Source: Streptomyces roseicoloratus (GTDB lineage: Bacteria; Actinomycetota; Actinomycetes; Streptomycetales; Streptomycetaceae). Taken from it: a DNA stretch of 64,000 nucleotides. Each line of letters opens with the position of its first letter. The first letter of the stretch is position 1. A program made the translations under genes and the position numbers. Below, piece after piece: positions 50,281 to 58,421 of this stretch. The DNA lies in assembly GCF_004117935.1 (NCBI RefSeq), contig NZ_SDOY01000144.1, forward strand, positions 62,001 to 126,000, read 5' to 3'. Below the pieces are notes generated by a model. That model was not told the DNA's origin, made no database searches, and worked only from the letters and a program-made list of their open reading frames with translations.

Positions 50281-51980
50281 AGGCCACCTCCGCGTCCTTC
50301 CGCACGGTGGCGGCCGCGTTTCCCCAGCCGCCGCACCAGCGGTGCCAGAAGGGCATCCACCTCCGGCACGCCAAGCGGCCTGGCGAGCAGCAGCACGGAC
50401 AGACCGATGAACCCCGCGCCGATCAGCAGGGCACCGCCGTCGGCGAGTGGCCCGTCGCCCAGCACCCTGCCGGCCAGCCGGTCGACGGCGAGCGCCGCGC
50501 CGGCCCCGGGCAGGCAGGCGACCGCGAGCCGTACGTGGGTACCGAGTGCGCTGTCGAATCCCCGCCCCAGACGGCGTCGTAGCACCGTCGCGGTACACGC
50601 GAGACCGGCCGTGCACGCCAACGCGTACGTCCCCGCGATGCCGGCGACGGCCCAGTGAGCGGGCAGCAGGGCGTACGCGGCCAGTGACAGGCCCGCGTTG
50701 AGACAGGCGATCACGAGGGTGAGGAAGAAGGGCGTACGAGTGTCGCCGAGGGCGTAGAAGCCCCGAGCGAGAACGTACTGCGCCGATAACGCCGCGAGAC
50801 CTGGGGCGAACGCGGCAAGGACCCAGCCGATCGCCTGTGCATCGGCCTCGGTGACCTGGCCGTACTGATAGGCGACGCCGGTGAGCCGGGGTGCCAGGAG
50901 CAGGAAGACGACGGCGGCAGGGACGATCGCCACGGCTGTGGTCTTGAGGCAGCGGGTGAGCTCCGCGCCGACCCGGCCGGGGTCCCCGTCGATCGCTGCC
51001 CGGCTCATCACGGGCAGGAGGGCGGTGACCAGGGAGACCGTGATGATCCCCTGGGGGACGACCCAGAGCTGGTACGCGCTGCTGTATGCCGTGTACCCCA
51101 CACCCGCCGTGATCCCCTCGGCGTCCGCACGCAGTCCGGCCGTCGTGGTGAGCCGGGTCACCACCCAGTACGCGACCTGGTTCGCGAGCACGAGCAACAG
51201 CGTCCACACCGCGGCGCGCACCGGGCGGCCGAGGCCCGAACGTCGCCAGTCGAACCGTGGGCGCCACCGGAAGCCCGCGGATCGCAGGGCGGGCAGCAGG
51301 GCGAGGGCCTGCACCGCGATTCCCGCCGTACTGCCGAGACCGAGGAGAAGGAGCTGCCCGTCAGTGACCTCGCCGGCTCCGGTCGCCGTCGCGGCCACCA
51401 CCAGATAGAGGCCGAAGACCACGATCACGACCACGTTGTTGAGGACAGGGGTCCACATCATCGTGCCGAGCCGGCCACGGGCGTTGAGTACCTGACCGAG
51501 CACGGTGAAGGCGCCGTAGAAGAGGATCTGCGGCAGGCAGTAGCGAGCCAGGGCCACCGTGAGGTCGCGCTGGGGGCCGGCGTAGTCCGTGTACGCGGTC
51601 ACGATCCAGGGCGCCGCGAGCACGGCCACAGCGGTGATCGCGGTCAGTGCGACCAGGCAGAGGGTGATGAGCCGGTCGGTGTACGCGACCCCGCCGTCCT
51701 CGTGCTCCTTGGCGGCACGGACCAGCTCGGGCACGAAGACCGAGTTGAGCGCCCCGCCCATGAGCAGGATGTAGACGATGTTCGGCACCGTGTTGGCGAC
51801 GTTGTAGGCGTCGGCGAGCAGCGCGGTGCCCAGGGCCGCGACGACCACCGCGCTCCGTACGAAGCCTGTGATCCGGGAGGCGAGCGAGCCGAGCATCATC
51901 AGCGCCTTGCCGCGCCCGCTCCCCGCATCGCTCTTCGCGCTCCCGACGCCGGCGGCTCCCGCCGGCCTCGTCCCGGTCAC
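50277..51980 (-). CDS. murJ: MurJ-type lipid II flippase (MVF family)
   Basis: A protein of 567 aa from GTG 51980 (589 if GTG 52046 is used) with about 14 helices. MOP-superfamily MurJ features: LGSLASRITGFVRSAVVVAALG, TVPNIVYILLMGGALNSVFVP, ARYCLPQILFYGAFTVLGQVL and QYVLARGFYALGDTRTPF. It lacks the cytoplasmic pseudokinase extension of the main mycobacterial MurJ. Linked to an ECF sigma factor and divergent from a FemX gene, it belongs to an accessory cell-wall block. Confidence 0.92.
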   Translation of the reverse strand: MTGTRPAGAAGVGSAKSDAGSGRGKALMMLGSLASRITGFVRSAVVVAALGTALLADAYNVANTVPNIVYILLMGGALNSVFVPELVRAAKEHEDGGVAYTDRLITLCLVALTAITAVAVLAAPWIVTAYTDYAGPQRDLTVALARYCLPQILFYGAFTVLGQVLNARGRLGTMMWTPVLNNVVVIVVFGLYLVVAATATGAGEVTDGQLLLLGLGSTAGIAVQALALLPALRSAGFRWRPRFDWRRSGLGRPVRAAVWTLLLVLANQVAYWVVTRLTTTAGLRADAEGITAGVGYTAYSSAYQLWVVPQGIITVSLVTALLPVMSRAAIDGDPGRVGAELTRCLKTTAVAIVPAAVVFLLLAPRLTGVAYQYGQVTEADAQAIGWVLAAFAPGLAALSAQYVLARGFYALGDTRTPFFLTLVIACLNAGLSLAAYALLPAHWAVAGIAGTYALACTAGLACTATVLRRRLGRGFDSALGTHVRLAVACLPGAGAALAVDRLAGRVLGDGPLADGGALLIGAGFIGLSVLLLARPLGVPEVDALLAPLVRRLGKRGRHRAEGRGGGL

Positions 51981-52126
51981 GCCGCACTCGCCGGCGAGCC
52001 ATTTGCCTGGATGCCGGCGAAATCGTCTGCCACATTCCGGCGCCACCGGGCGTGCATGAGACAGGCGGGGGTATCCCGCCGCCCTCCCGCAGGGGGCGTA
52101 AGGACCAGAACGAGGAGACCTTCGAC

Positions 52127-53305
52127 ATGGCTGTCGCCGAGGTGCAGATGACCCACCGTGCCGGTGCCCTGGAGACCGTGCCCACGACCGCTGAACAGCA
52201 CCTGGCCTACCTCGACTCCCTCTCGGGAGGTACGCAGGGCGACCAGGTCAGCTTCCTCCAGCTGCCGTCCTGGAGCGCGGTCAAGGACGGATGGCGGGCC
52301 GAGCGGCTCGGCTGGTTCGACGGGGCAGGCCGTCAGCGCGCCGCCGCCCAGGTGCTGTACCGCCAGCTGCCGGGAACGCGGCGCTCCTTCGCGTACATCC
52401 CGGACGGTCCGGTGCTCGACTGGGCGGACCCGGCGCTGATGGATGTCCTGCAGCTGCTCCTGGACCACCTGCGGGCGGCCGGGGCCTTCGCGGTACGCAT
52501 GGGGCCGCCTTTGGGATACCGCCGCTGGAACGGGGCGACGCTCAAGGCCGCTGTCGGCCCGGGGCGCCGGGTGGGCGACGTGCTGCCGGACGTGGTCGAG
52601 CCGGTCGGGGCGGCCGTGGCGGACCGGCTGCGAGCGGCCGGATGGCGGCGCTGCGGTGACGACGGCGGCGCGGGCGACGCCCAGCCCCGGTACCTCTTCG
52701 AGCTTCCGCTGGTCGGCCGCAGCACGGACGACCTGTGGTCCGGTCTCAACCAGGAGTGGCGGCGCAACATCAAGAAGGCGACCACGGCGGGGGTCGAGAC
52801 CTGCCTCGGCACCGGTGAGGACCTGCCCGCCTTCTACGACCTGCTCCAGGTCACCGAGCGGCGCGACGGGTTCCGACGGGGGCGCTCGCTTCCGTACTTC
52901 GAGCGGCAGTACGAGGCGCTCAACGCGGAGGAGGTCGGGCGCATGCGGCTCTATCTGGCACGGCACGACGGCGAGGTGCTCGCCGCCCACACCATGATCG
53001 TGGCGGGTCGGCGTGCCTGGTACCAGACAGGGGCCTCCGCCGACCACCGCCGCGAGGTCAGGCCGAGCAACGCCCTGCAGTGGCGACTGATCCGCGACGC
53101 GCACTCGCTGGGGGCGGCGGTCTACGACATGCGGGGTGTGCCGGACACCCTCGACCCCGCGGAGCGGCCGTTCGGGCTGCTGCGCTGGAAGCTCGGCACA
53201 GGAGGTCAGGTGGTCGAGACCCTCGGTGAGTGGGAGCTTCCCCTGCAAGGAGCGGTGAACAAGACCCTGCATCGGGCCATGCAGGCGTATCTCTCGCGCC
53301 GCTGA
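52127..53305 (+). CDS. FemABX-family aminoacyl/peptidyltransferase
   Basis: A 392-aa protein with the double GNAT fold of Fem transferases: SFLQLPSWSAVKDGWRAERL at the N-terminal repeat, LVGRSTDDLWSGLNQEWRRNIKKA (Fem motif), VTERRDGFRRGRSLPYFERQ and NALQWRLIRDAHSLGAAVYD. These enzymes attach the interpeptide amino acid (Gly in Streptomyces) to lipid II. GAGGAG precedes ATG 52127. It diverges from murJ, reinforcing a cell-wall role. Confidence 0.93.
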   Translation: MAVAEVQMTHRAGALETVPTTAEQHLAYLDSLSGGTQGDQVSFLQLPSWSAVKDGWRAERLGWFDGAGRQRAAAQVLYRQLPGTRRSFAYIPDGPVLDWADPALMDVLQLLLDHLRAAGAFAVRMGPPLGYRRWNGATLKAAVGPGRRVGDVLPDVVEPVGAAVADRLRAAGWRRCGDDGGAGDAQPRYLFELPLVGRSTDDLWSGLNQEWRRNIKKATTAGVETCLGTGEDLPAFYDLLQVTERRDGFRRGRSLPYFERQYEALNAEEVGRMRLYLARHDGEVLAAHTMIVAGRRAWYQTGASADHRREVRPSNALQWRLIRDAHSLGAAVYDMRGVPDTLDPAERPFGLLRWKLGTGGQVVETLGEWELPLQGAVNKTLHRAMQAYLSRR

Positions 53306-53354
53306 GTCCACCCCAGGGGCGTGTGGATCGGTCATGGGTGAACCCTAATCTATC

Positions 53355-53373
53355 CTTCTAAGTCTTTTAGAAG
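53355..53373. promoter_or_regulatory. CTTCTAA-GTCTT-TTAGAAG dyad upstream of cbtBA
   Basis: A perfect inverted repeat with 7-bp arms; the best example of the CTAAG-N4-TTAGA element in this window. It lies just before the cobalamin riboswitch, where the promoter should be. Confidence 0.65.
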
Positions 53374-53384
53374 TTTGGTTGTGG

Positions 53385-53535
53385 GTTCGAGAGGCTTCGG
53401 CTACCTTGACCGGGACAAGTCAATCGACGGGCGGCGGAAGCCGGTGGGAATCCGGCACGGTCGCGCCACTGTGTGCTCGGCGGCAGCCGCTCATCTCCTG
53501 AGCGGCGCGGCTGGGCAAGTCAGACTCGCCCTCGT
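53385..53535 (+). promoter_or_regulatory. Cobalamin (adenosylcobalamin) riboswitch
   Basis: Contains the B12 core: AAGCCGGTGGGAATCCGGCA, CGGTCGCGCCACTGTG (B12 box GCCACTG) and the closing AAGTCAGACTC. It ends about 50 nt before cbtB and should switch cbtBA off when cobalamin is sufficient. Confidence 0.92.
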
Positions 53536-53585
53536 CGTACGAGCTCCATCCGACCGGGACGCGAGTTCCCACTGGAGGTCCTGCC

Positions 53586-53798
53586 ATGGCCCAGACCGCT
53601 GCTCAGCCGAGCGTCGCCACCCCCGCCGCACTCCCCGTCAAGGCGATTCTGCCCTGGGCCGTCTTCTTCGGGGCCCTGATGCTGCTCGCGCTCTTCTTCG
53701 TCGGCGCCGAGCAGGGCGCCACCGCCATCTTCGCCGGCGAAGGCGTCCACGAGTGGGTGCACGACGGCCGTCACCTGCTCGGCTTCCCCTGCCACTGA
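53586..53798 (+). CDS. cbtB: CbtB, cobalt transporter small subunit
   Basis: A 70-aa protein with one membrane helix (AVFFGALMLLALFFVGAEQG) and the C-terminal His-rich signature HEWVHDGRHLLGFPCH, typical of CbtB. Works with CbtA in cobalt uptake for cobalamin synthesis. It follows a B12 riboswitch and precedes cbtA by 18 bp. Confidence 0.93.
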   Translation: MAQTAAQPSVATPAALPVKAILPWAVFFGALMLLALFFVGAEQGATAIFAGEGVHEWVHDGRHLLGFPCH

Positions 53799-53816
53799 GA
53801 CGGGGCTGCGAGCATC

Positions 53817-54581
53817 ATGAACTCCGCAACTGTCGGAAAGCTTCTCGCGCGCGGCATGGTGGCCGGTCTCCTGGCTGGCCTCCTCGCCCTGGGCGTCGCC
53901 TACTTCCTCGGCGAGCCGCCGACCGAGGCCGGCATCGCCTACGAGGCGGCACACAGCCATGAGGAGGGGGCGGAACTGGTCAGCCGTGCGGCCCAATCCA
54001 CCACCGGTCTGGCGACGGGCGTCCTCGTCTACGGCGTCGGCCTCGGCGGAATCGCCGCGCTGGCGTACTCCTTCGCCCTGGGCCGGATCGGCGCATTCGG
54101 ACCCCGCGCCACCGCGGCGCTGCTGTCCCTCGGCGGCCTGATCGCGTTCTACGTCGTGCCGTTCCTCAAGTACCCCGCCAATCCACCGGCGGTCAGCGAT
54201 CCGGCCACGATCAGCCAGCGCACCACCCTGTACCTGCTCATGGTGGTGCTCAGCGTGCTGCTCGCCGTCTCCGCCGTGATCGTCGGCAAGCGGCTCGCGT
54301 CCCGTCTGGGCAACTGGAACGCGTCGGTCGGGGCAGGGGCGTTCTTCGTCCTCGCCGTCGGACTCGCCTACGCCTTCCTGCCGGCGGTCACCGAGATGCC
54401 GAAGGACTTCCCGGCTTCGGTCGTCTGGCAGTTCCGCGTCTCCGCGCTCGCCATCCAGGCCACGCTGTGGGCCGGATTCGGTCTCGTCTTCGGCATCCTG
54501 GCCGAGCGACTGCTGCAGCCGCGCGAGTCCGGCGAGCGGATCGGGGCCATGGAGCCGGGCGCGGTCGCGCCCTCGTCCTGA
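53817..54581 (+). CDS. cbtA: CbtA, cobalt transporter membrane subunit
   Basis: A 254-aa protein with about six helices. CbtA features: RGMVAGLLAGLLALGVAYFL, GEPPTEAGIAYE near the first loop, AALLSLGGLIAFYVVPFLKY and ANPPAVSDPATISQRTTLYL. The short loop YEAAHSHEEGAE may coordinate metal. Operon with cbtB under a cobalamin riboswitch; ends at a strong terminator. Confidence 0.93.
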   Translation: MNSATVGKLLARGMVAGLLAGLLALGVAYFLGEPPTEAGIAYEAAHSHEEGAELVSRAAQSTTGLATGVLVYGVGLGGIAALAYSFALGRIGAFGPRATAALLSLGGLIAFYVVPFLKYPANPPAVSDPATISQRTTLYLLMVVLSVLLAVSAVIVGKRLASRLGNWNASVGAGAFFVLAVGLAYAFLPAVTEMPKDFPASVVWQFRVSALAIQATLWAGFGLVFGILAERLLQPRESGERIGAMEPGAVAPSS

Positions 54582-54596
54582 CGCCTGTTCATGCGA

Positions 54597-54629
54597 GAGG
54601 GGGCGCCGGTCTCGGACCGGCGCCCCCTC
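54597..54629. terminator. Bidirectional terminator between cbtA and the NlpC/P60 gene
   Basis: GAGGGGGCGCCGGTC, loop TCG and exact complement; 15-bp perfect arms between convergent genes. Confidence 0.9.
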
Positions 54630-54640
54630 TGCTGTGTGCG

Positions 54641-55681
54641 TCAGCCGATGCGGACGCCCCACATGAAGGGCATGCCGCTGCGGGCGATCGACTCGTACCG
54701 CACCTGGGCGCCGGGCTTGGGTGCGTGGAGGATCTGCCCGTTGCCGGCGTAGAAGCCGACGTGGCTGAGGTCGCTGCGCATGATGATCAGGTCGCCGGGC
54801 TTCAAGGCGCTGAGGGAGTTGATACGCGTCCCGACGCCGGCCTGCGCCTGGGAGGTGCGGGGTATCGTCACGCCGGCCTGGCGGAACGCCCACGAGGTGA
54901 GGCCGGAGCAGTCGAACGAGGTCGGGCCGCTCGCGCCCCAGACGTACGGCATGCCGACGCGGCTCTTGGCGGCGGCGAAGGCCGCGGCGGCGCGCCCCGA
55001 GGCGCTCGCCTCGTTGCCGAGTTCGACCCGCGCGCTTGCCCGGTTGGCCCGGTCCTCCGCTTCCGCGATCCGGGCCCGCTCCTTCGCCGAGAGGGTGTTG
55101 AGCAGGCGCTGGGCCTCGCGCAGCTTGCCCTGGATCTCCGTCTTCCGCTTCCCCAGTTCCTTCTGTACGGAGTCGAGGTCGCGCAGTTTCCCGGAGGCTT
55201 CTCGCCGCTGCTGCTGGAGAACCCGCTGCTCGGAGAGGAACTGCTGCAGTACTGCTGCCTGCCGGTCGCCGGCGCGGTCCAGCGCGGTTGCCTTCTCCAG
55301 GTACGTGTCGGGATCCTGGGAGAGGAAGAGCTGGAGGGCCGGGTCGAGGCCGCCCGAACGGTACTGGCCTGCGGCCACCGTGCCGATCTTGTCGCGGAGT
55401 TCGTTCAGCTCACCCTGCTTGCGGGCCGCCGTGTCCTGGAGGGTCTCCACCTGCTCCTTGAGGGCGTCGGCCTTTTCCTTGGCTCCGTTGTACTTCTCGG
55501 TGGCCTGGGTCGCCTCCTCGTAGAGGCGGTCCACCTGCGCCTTGACGCCCTTCTTGTTGGGGTCGGGCAGTGGGTCGGCCGAGGCCACCTGGGTGGACAG
55601 AGCCACGGCCGCCGCGGCGGTGACGGTCAGGACGCCGGTGTAGCGCGGACTGGACTGCTTCGGGCGGCGGTGGGAGGCCAC
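54641..55681 (-). CDS. NlpC/P60 endopeptidase, secreted, coiled-coil
   Basis: A 346-aa secreted protein: Sec signal with ALSTQVASA cleavage, a long coiled coil at about 45-225 (VDRLYEEATQATEKYNGAKE), then the NlpC/P60 domain with catalytic Cys in SFDCSGLTSWAFRQAG, His in LSHVGFYAGNGQ and His in ILHAPKPG. RipA-like peptidoglycan hydrolase. GTG 55681 has GGAG upstream. A CTAAG-CTCC-TTAGA dyad lies about 112 bp upstream, shared with the L,D-transpeptidase and cbtBA. Confidence 0.94.
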   Translation of the reverse strand: MASHRRPKQSSPRYTGVLTVTAAAAVALSTQVASADPLPDPNKKGVKAQVDRLYEEATQATEKYNGAKEKADALKEQVETLQDTAARKQGELNELRDKIGTVAAGQYRSGGLDPALQLFLSQDPDTYLEKATALDRAGDRQAAVLQQFLSEQRVLQQQRREASGKLRDLDSVQKELGKRKTEIQGKLREAQRLLNTLSAKERARIAEAEDRANRASARVELGNEASASGRAAAAFAAAKSRVGMPYVWGASGPTSFDCSGLTSWAFRQAGVTIPRTSQAQAGVGTRINSLSALKPGDLIIMRSDLSHVGFYAGNGQILHAPKPGAQVRYESIARSGMPFMWGVRIG

Positions 55682-55792
55682 TGCGGAGCTCCTTCTTCCT
55701 CGACCGCCGACGTGCTGGGCGTACAGCCGGCGCGGCGGCGCCTCCGCCGCCGCCCCGGATGGGCGACCGGCTGCGCGAAGACTCCGCGAATA

Positions 55793-55806
55793 CTAAGCTC
55801 CTTAGA
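55793..55806. promoter_or_regulatory. CTAAG-N4-TTAGA dyad upstream of the NlpC/P60 gene
   Basis: CTAAG-CTCC-TTAGA followed by TGCTTAGA, a second half-site. It lies about 112 bp upstream of GTG 55681 in an AT-rich patch. Confidence 0.6.
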
Positions 55807-55941
55807 TGCTTAGACTCAACGAGGATGCTTGTGGCGGGCAGTGAGGGACGCCACAGGCGCACCGGATATCGGGTGCGAAAGCCCTCACATGACGGGCGCC
55901 TTACGATGACCGGACTTCTGTGAATAGGGAGGGGAACCCTC

Positions 55942-56532
55942 TTGACCGTCCGGCTCACGCTGTTGTGCGCTGCCGCCCCCGTGGAACGCGACGTGCGATT
56001 CGGAGACGTGCGCCTCGACGAACGGGCGCTGCGGCAGGTTCAGGAAGCTGCCCCTTCTCTGCTCACAGCCACGGCCTCCTTGCTGTACTCGGCACCCTCG
56101 CAGCGCTGTGCTCAGACCTTCGAGGTTCTGGAGTGGGACGTGGTCACCGTCGAACCTGCCCTTCGCGACATCGACACGGGCAACTGGCTCGGCCGGACGC
56201 TTGCCGAAGTCGCGGCCGAGGACGGCGCCGGGCTCGCCGCGTGGATGTCGGATCCGGACGCAGCGCCGCACGGAGGTGAATCGGTGGCGCAGGTCTGCCG
56301 CCGGATCGCCATATGGATGGACGGCCTCCCGGACGATGCCGGGCGCGTACTGGCCGTGGTCGAACCGGCAGTGGTGCGCGCGGCGTTGGTGTCCGCACTG
56401 GGCGCACCGCAGCAGTCGTTCTGGCGCATCGACGTTCCACCTCTGGCCGTTGTTCAGCTCACGGGCCGTGACGGGCGCTGGAACCTACGGATGGGGGCTG
56501 CCTCCGCCACAAGTGGCGATGGCAGCGGTTGA
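55942..56532 (+). CDS. Histidine phosphatase-like protein, catalytic residues lost
   Basis: A 196-aa protein with the phosphoglycerate-mutase/CobC-like fold pattern: GDVRLDERALRQVQ, the middle LLYSAPSQRCAQTFEVL, PALRDIDTGNWLGRTLAEV and AVVEPAVVRAALVSAL. The normal RHGE start is replaced by CAAAPVERD, and the second catalytic His (THPAVVRA-type) is Glu, so phosphatase activity is unlikely. TTG 55942 follows AGGGGAA. It may be a pseudo-enzyme or a precorrin-type relative; proximity to cbtBA suggests a cobalamin link but does not prove one. Confidence 0.75.
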   Translation: MTVRLTLLCAAAPVERDVRFGDVRLDERALRQVQEAAPSLLTATASLLYSAPSQRCAQTFEVLEWDVVTVEPALRDIDTGNWLGRTLAEVAAEDGAGLAAWMSDPDAAPHGGESVAQVCRRIAIWMDGLPDDAGRVLAVVEPAVVRAALVSALGAPQQSFWRIDVPPLAVVQLTGRDGRWNLRMGAASATSGDGSG

Positions 56533-56719
56533 ACTTCCTTCCGCGCAGGCGGGCGTTCCCGGAACCGTCCGTGTGCGGTCAGCGGTCCCGCGAGGCGGCG
56601 CGTCACCTTTCCTCGAGTTCTTGCGGTCGCCCCGCTCTCATGGAGACGGGTGGATTCACCGCACGCCCGGCAGCTGATGGACGACTTCAGCCATCGGCGA
56701 CGCTCCATGGTGGTTTTCG

Positions 56720-57499
56720 TTACAAGGGCAGGAGCTCGGGACGCTTTGGTTCCAGGGCCTCGGCTGCGGCCCTGCCGAGCAGGTGCTGGCCGAGCCAGGG
56801 CAGGAAGTGCTCCTTGGCCCACCGGAGGTCTTGGAGCTGCTGACGTACGGGAGGCTGCGGTACGTCCGACGCGCGCGCGTTCTGCGCTGGCCCCAGCCCG
56901 AGAACCTCAGCGGCTCGCAATGCGACCTGTCTGTGCCCCTCGGACGACAGATGCAGCCGGTCCTCGCTCCACGCGCTCGGATGCTGGATGGACTTCAAGG
57001 ACCACAGATCCACTACCGCGCAGTCGTGCCGATCCGCTATGGCGTGGATGTGAGCTGTGTAGGTGGCGATCCTTCCACGCAGCCGACGTAGTACGGGTGT
57101 GTCCCGCGGGTCGAACCCGGTGAAGACCAGCACCGTGTTCGCGTTGGCGCTGAGCGCTGTGATGGCCTCCTCGAACCGGTCCGTGATGCGGTCGACGGAA
57201 CTCCCCAACCGTAAAATGTCGTTGCCTCCGGCGCAGAAACTCACCAGGTCCGGGGCCAGTTCCGCTACCCGCGGCACTTGCTCCTCGATGATCTCGTCGA
57301 TGACTCGACCCCGAACGGCGAGATTGGCGTAGCGGAACGGCACCGGGGATCGGCGGGCCATCAGATCGGCGAGCCGATCGGCCCACCCCACGCACGCACC
57401 GTCGGAGGTCTCATCGCCCAACCCCTCCGTGAAGCTGTCTCCGAGGGCTACGAACGAGCCGATGGAAGCACGACCGGGCATGCTCCGCTTCTCCGACAT
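56720..57499 (-). CDS. SGNH/GDSL hydrolase
   Basis: A 259-aa protein: block I FVALGDSFTEGLGDE, block II NLAVRGRVIDEI, block III SFCAGGNDILRLG and block V SEDRLHLSSEGHRQVAL. All SGNH catalytic residues are present. No signal peptide is visible from ATG 57499, which has GGGGAGG upstream, so it is probably a cytoplasmic esterase/lipase-like enzyme. The substrate is unknown. Confidence 0.9.
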   Translation of the reverse strand: MSEKRSMPGRASIGSFVALGDSFTEGLGDETSDGACVGWADRLADLMARRSPVPFRYANLAVRGRVIDEIIEEQVPRVAELAPDLVSFCAGGNDILRLGSSVDRITDRFEEAITALSANANTVLVFTGFDPRDTPVLRRLRGRIATYTAHIHAIADRHDCAVVDLWSLKSIQHPSAWSEDRLHLSSEGHRQVALRAAEVLGLGPAQNARASDVPQPPVRQQLQDLRWAKEHFLPWLGQHLLGRAAAEALEPKRPELLPL

Positions 57500-57750
57500 C
57501 TTGCCTCGCCTCCCCGTAGGCCCCGGCTCCAGAAGCAGTGGACGCGTGGGTGAGGAGCACGGACGCTGGGGCCGAGCAGGGCGGGAACGCCCACCGTGCC
57601 ACCTCATCACCGCGAGCTTGGTGCGTATATTTGGTTTGGTCAAATAATTGGTCGACAGTGTGTCATGTGTCAGTCGGTAGCCGCTCAGCAGGTGATCGAT
57701 ACCCCTCATGGGTGTGCCGATGCAGGGTTCTGTGTGGGCGTGGCGACGGG

Positions 57751-58338
57751 CTAGGTGGCAACGAGGAGGGTGACCAGGCGCTCGGCGGTCTGTAGGGGCT
57801 CCGGTAGCCCGCTCGGGCCGCTGGTCATCAGCAGGTGGTGCACGGTCCCGACCAGGGCGAGAGCTGCGGTTGCGGTGTCAGTACCGGACGGGATCCTGCC
57901 CAGCCGGCTCTCGGCGTCGAGATAGCCGGTCACGGAGTCCTGGATTGCCGAGAAAGCGGGCGCCCCTGCCTCCAGCCCCTGGCGCGTGTGCAGTGCGGCT
58001 GCCGGGCGGGTCATGGCGAGGGTGACCATCGCTGGATTCACCGAGGTCAGAAGCGCGGCCGTGACCGTGACGAGGTTGGCCTTCACCGTGTCCTGGCCGA
58101 CCAGTGACGGCAGCTGGTCGGCTTGGCGTGCCGTACTGGCGAAGCGGTCCAGGACGAGTTCGCCGATGAACTCGTCCAGGCCCGAGAAATGGGCATGCAG
58201 GGCCCCCTTGGCGACTCCGGCCTCGCTCGTGACCGCCCTGCTCGTGAGCGCCCCCGGCCCGTCTCGGGTCACCACCCTTTCCGCCGCCGCGAACAGCCGC
58301 TCGCGTACGTCGGGAATCGCTACACCGCGGGGTGACAT
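57751..58338 (-). CDS. TetR-family transcriptional regulator
   Basis: A 195-aa protein. The HTH reads ALTSRAVTSEAGVAKGALHA then HFSGLDEF. The helical C-terminal ligand domain lacks specific motifs. It is divergent from a methyltransferase gene across two near-identical dyads at 58366-58408, which it very probably binds. Together they form a typical regulator/detoxifying-methyltransferase pair. Confidence 0.88.
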   Translation of the reverse strand: MSPRGVAIPDVRERLFAAAERVVTRDGPGALTSRAVTSEAGVAKGALHAHFSGLDEFIGELVLDRFASTARQADQLPSLVGQDTVKANLVTVTAALLTSVNPAMVTLAMTRPAAALHTRQGLEAGAPAFSAIQDSVTGYLDAESRLGRIPSGTDTATAALALVGTVHHLLMTSGPSGLPEPLQTAERLVTLLVAT

Positions 58339-58365
58339 ACCGCCTCTTTCCGGAAGTGGATTGCC

Positions 58366-58408
58366 AGTATGGGCGCTCGCCCATACTGTTTGGGCACTCG
58401 CCCATACT
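58366..58408. promoter_or_regulatory. Two TetR operators between tetR and methyltransferase
   Basis: AGTATGGGCG-CT-CGCCCATACT (58366-58387) is a perfect dyad with 10-bp arms. GTTTGGGCACTCGCCCATACT (58388-58408) is an adjacent imperfect copy. They are arranged head to tail in the divergent promoter region. Confidence 0.85.
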
Positions 58409-58421
58409 AGTGAGGTGCCGC

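Noticed and set aside
53520-54893. Minus-strand 457-codon frame opposite cbtBA
   Set aside because: cbtB, cbtA, the riboswitch and the terminator account for the region on the plus strand.
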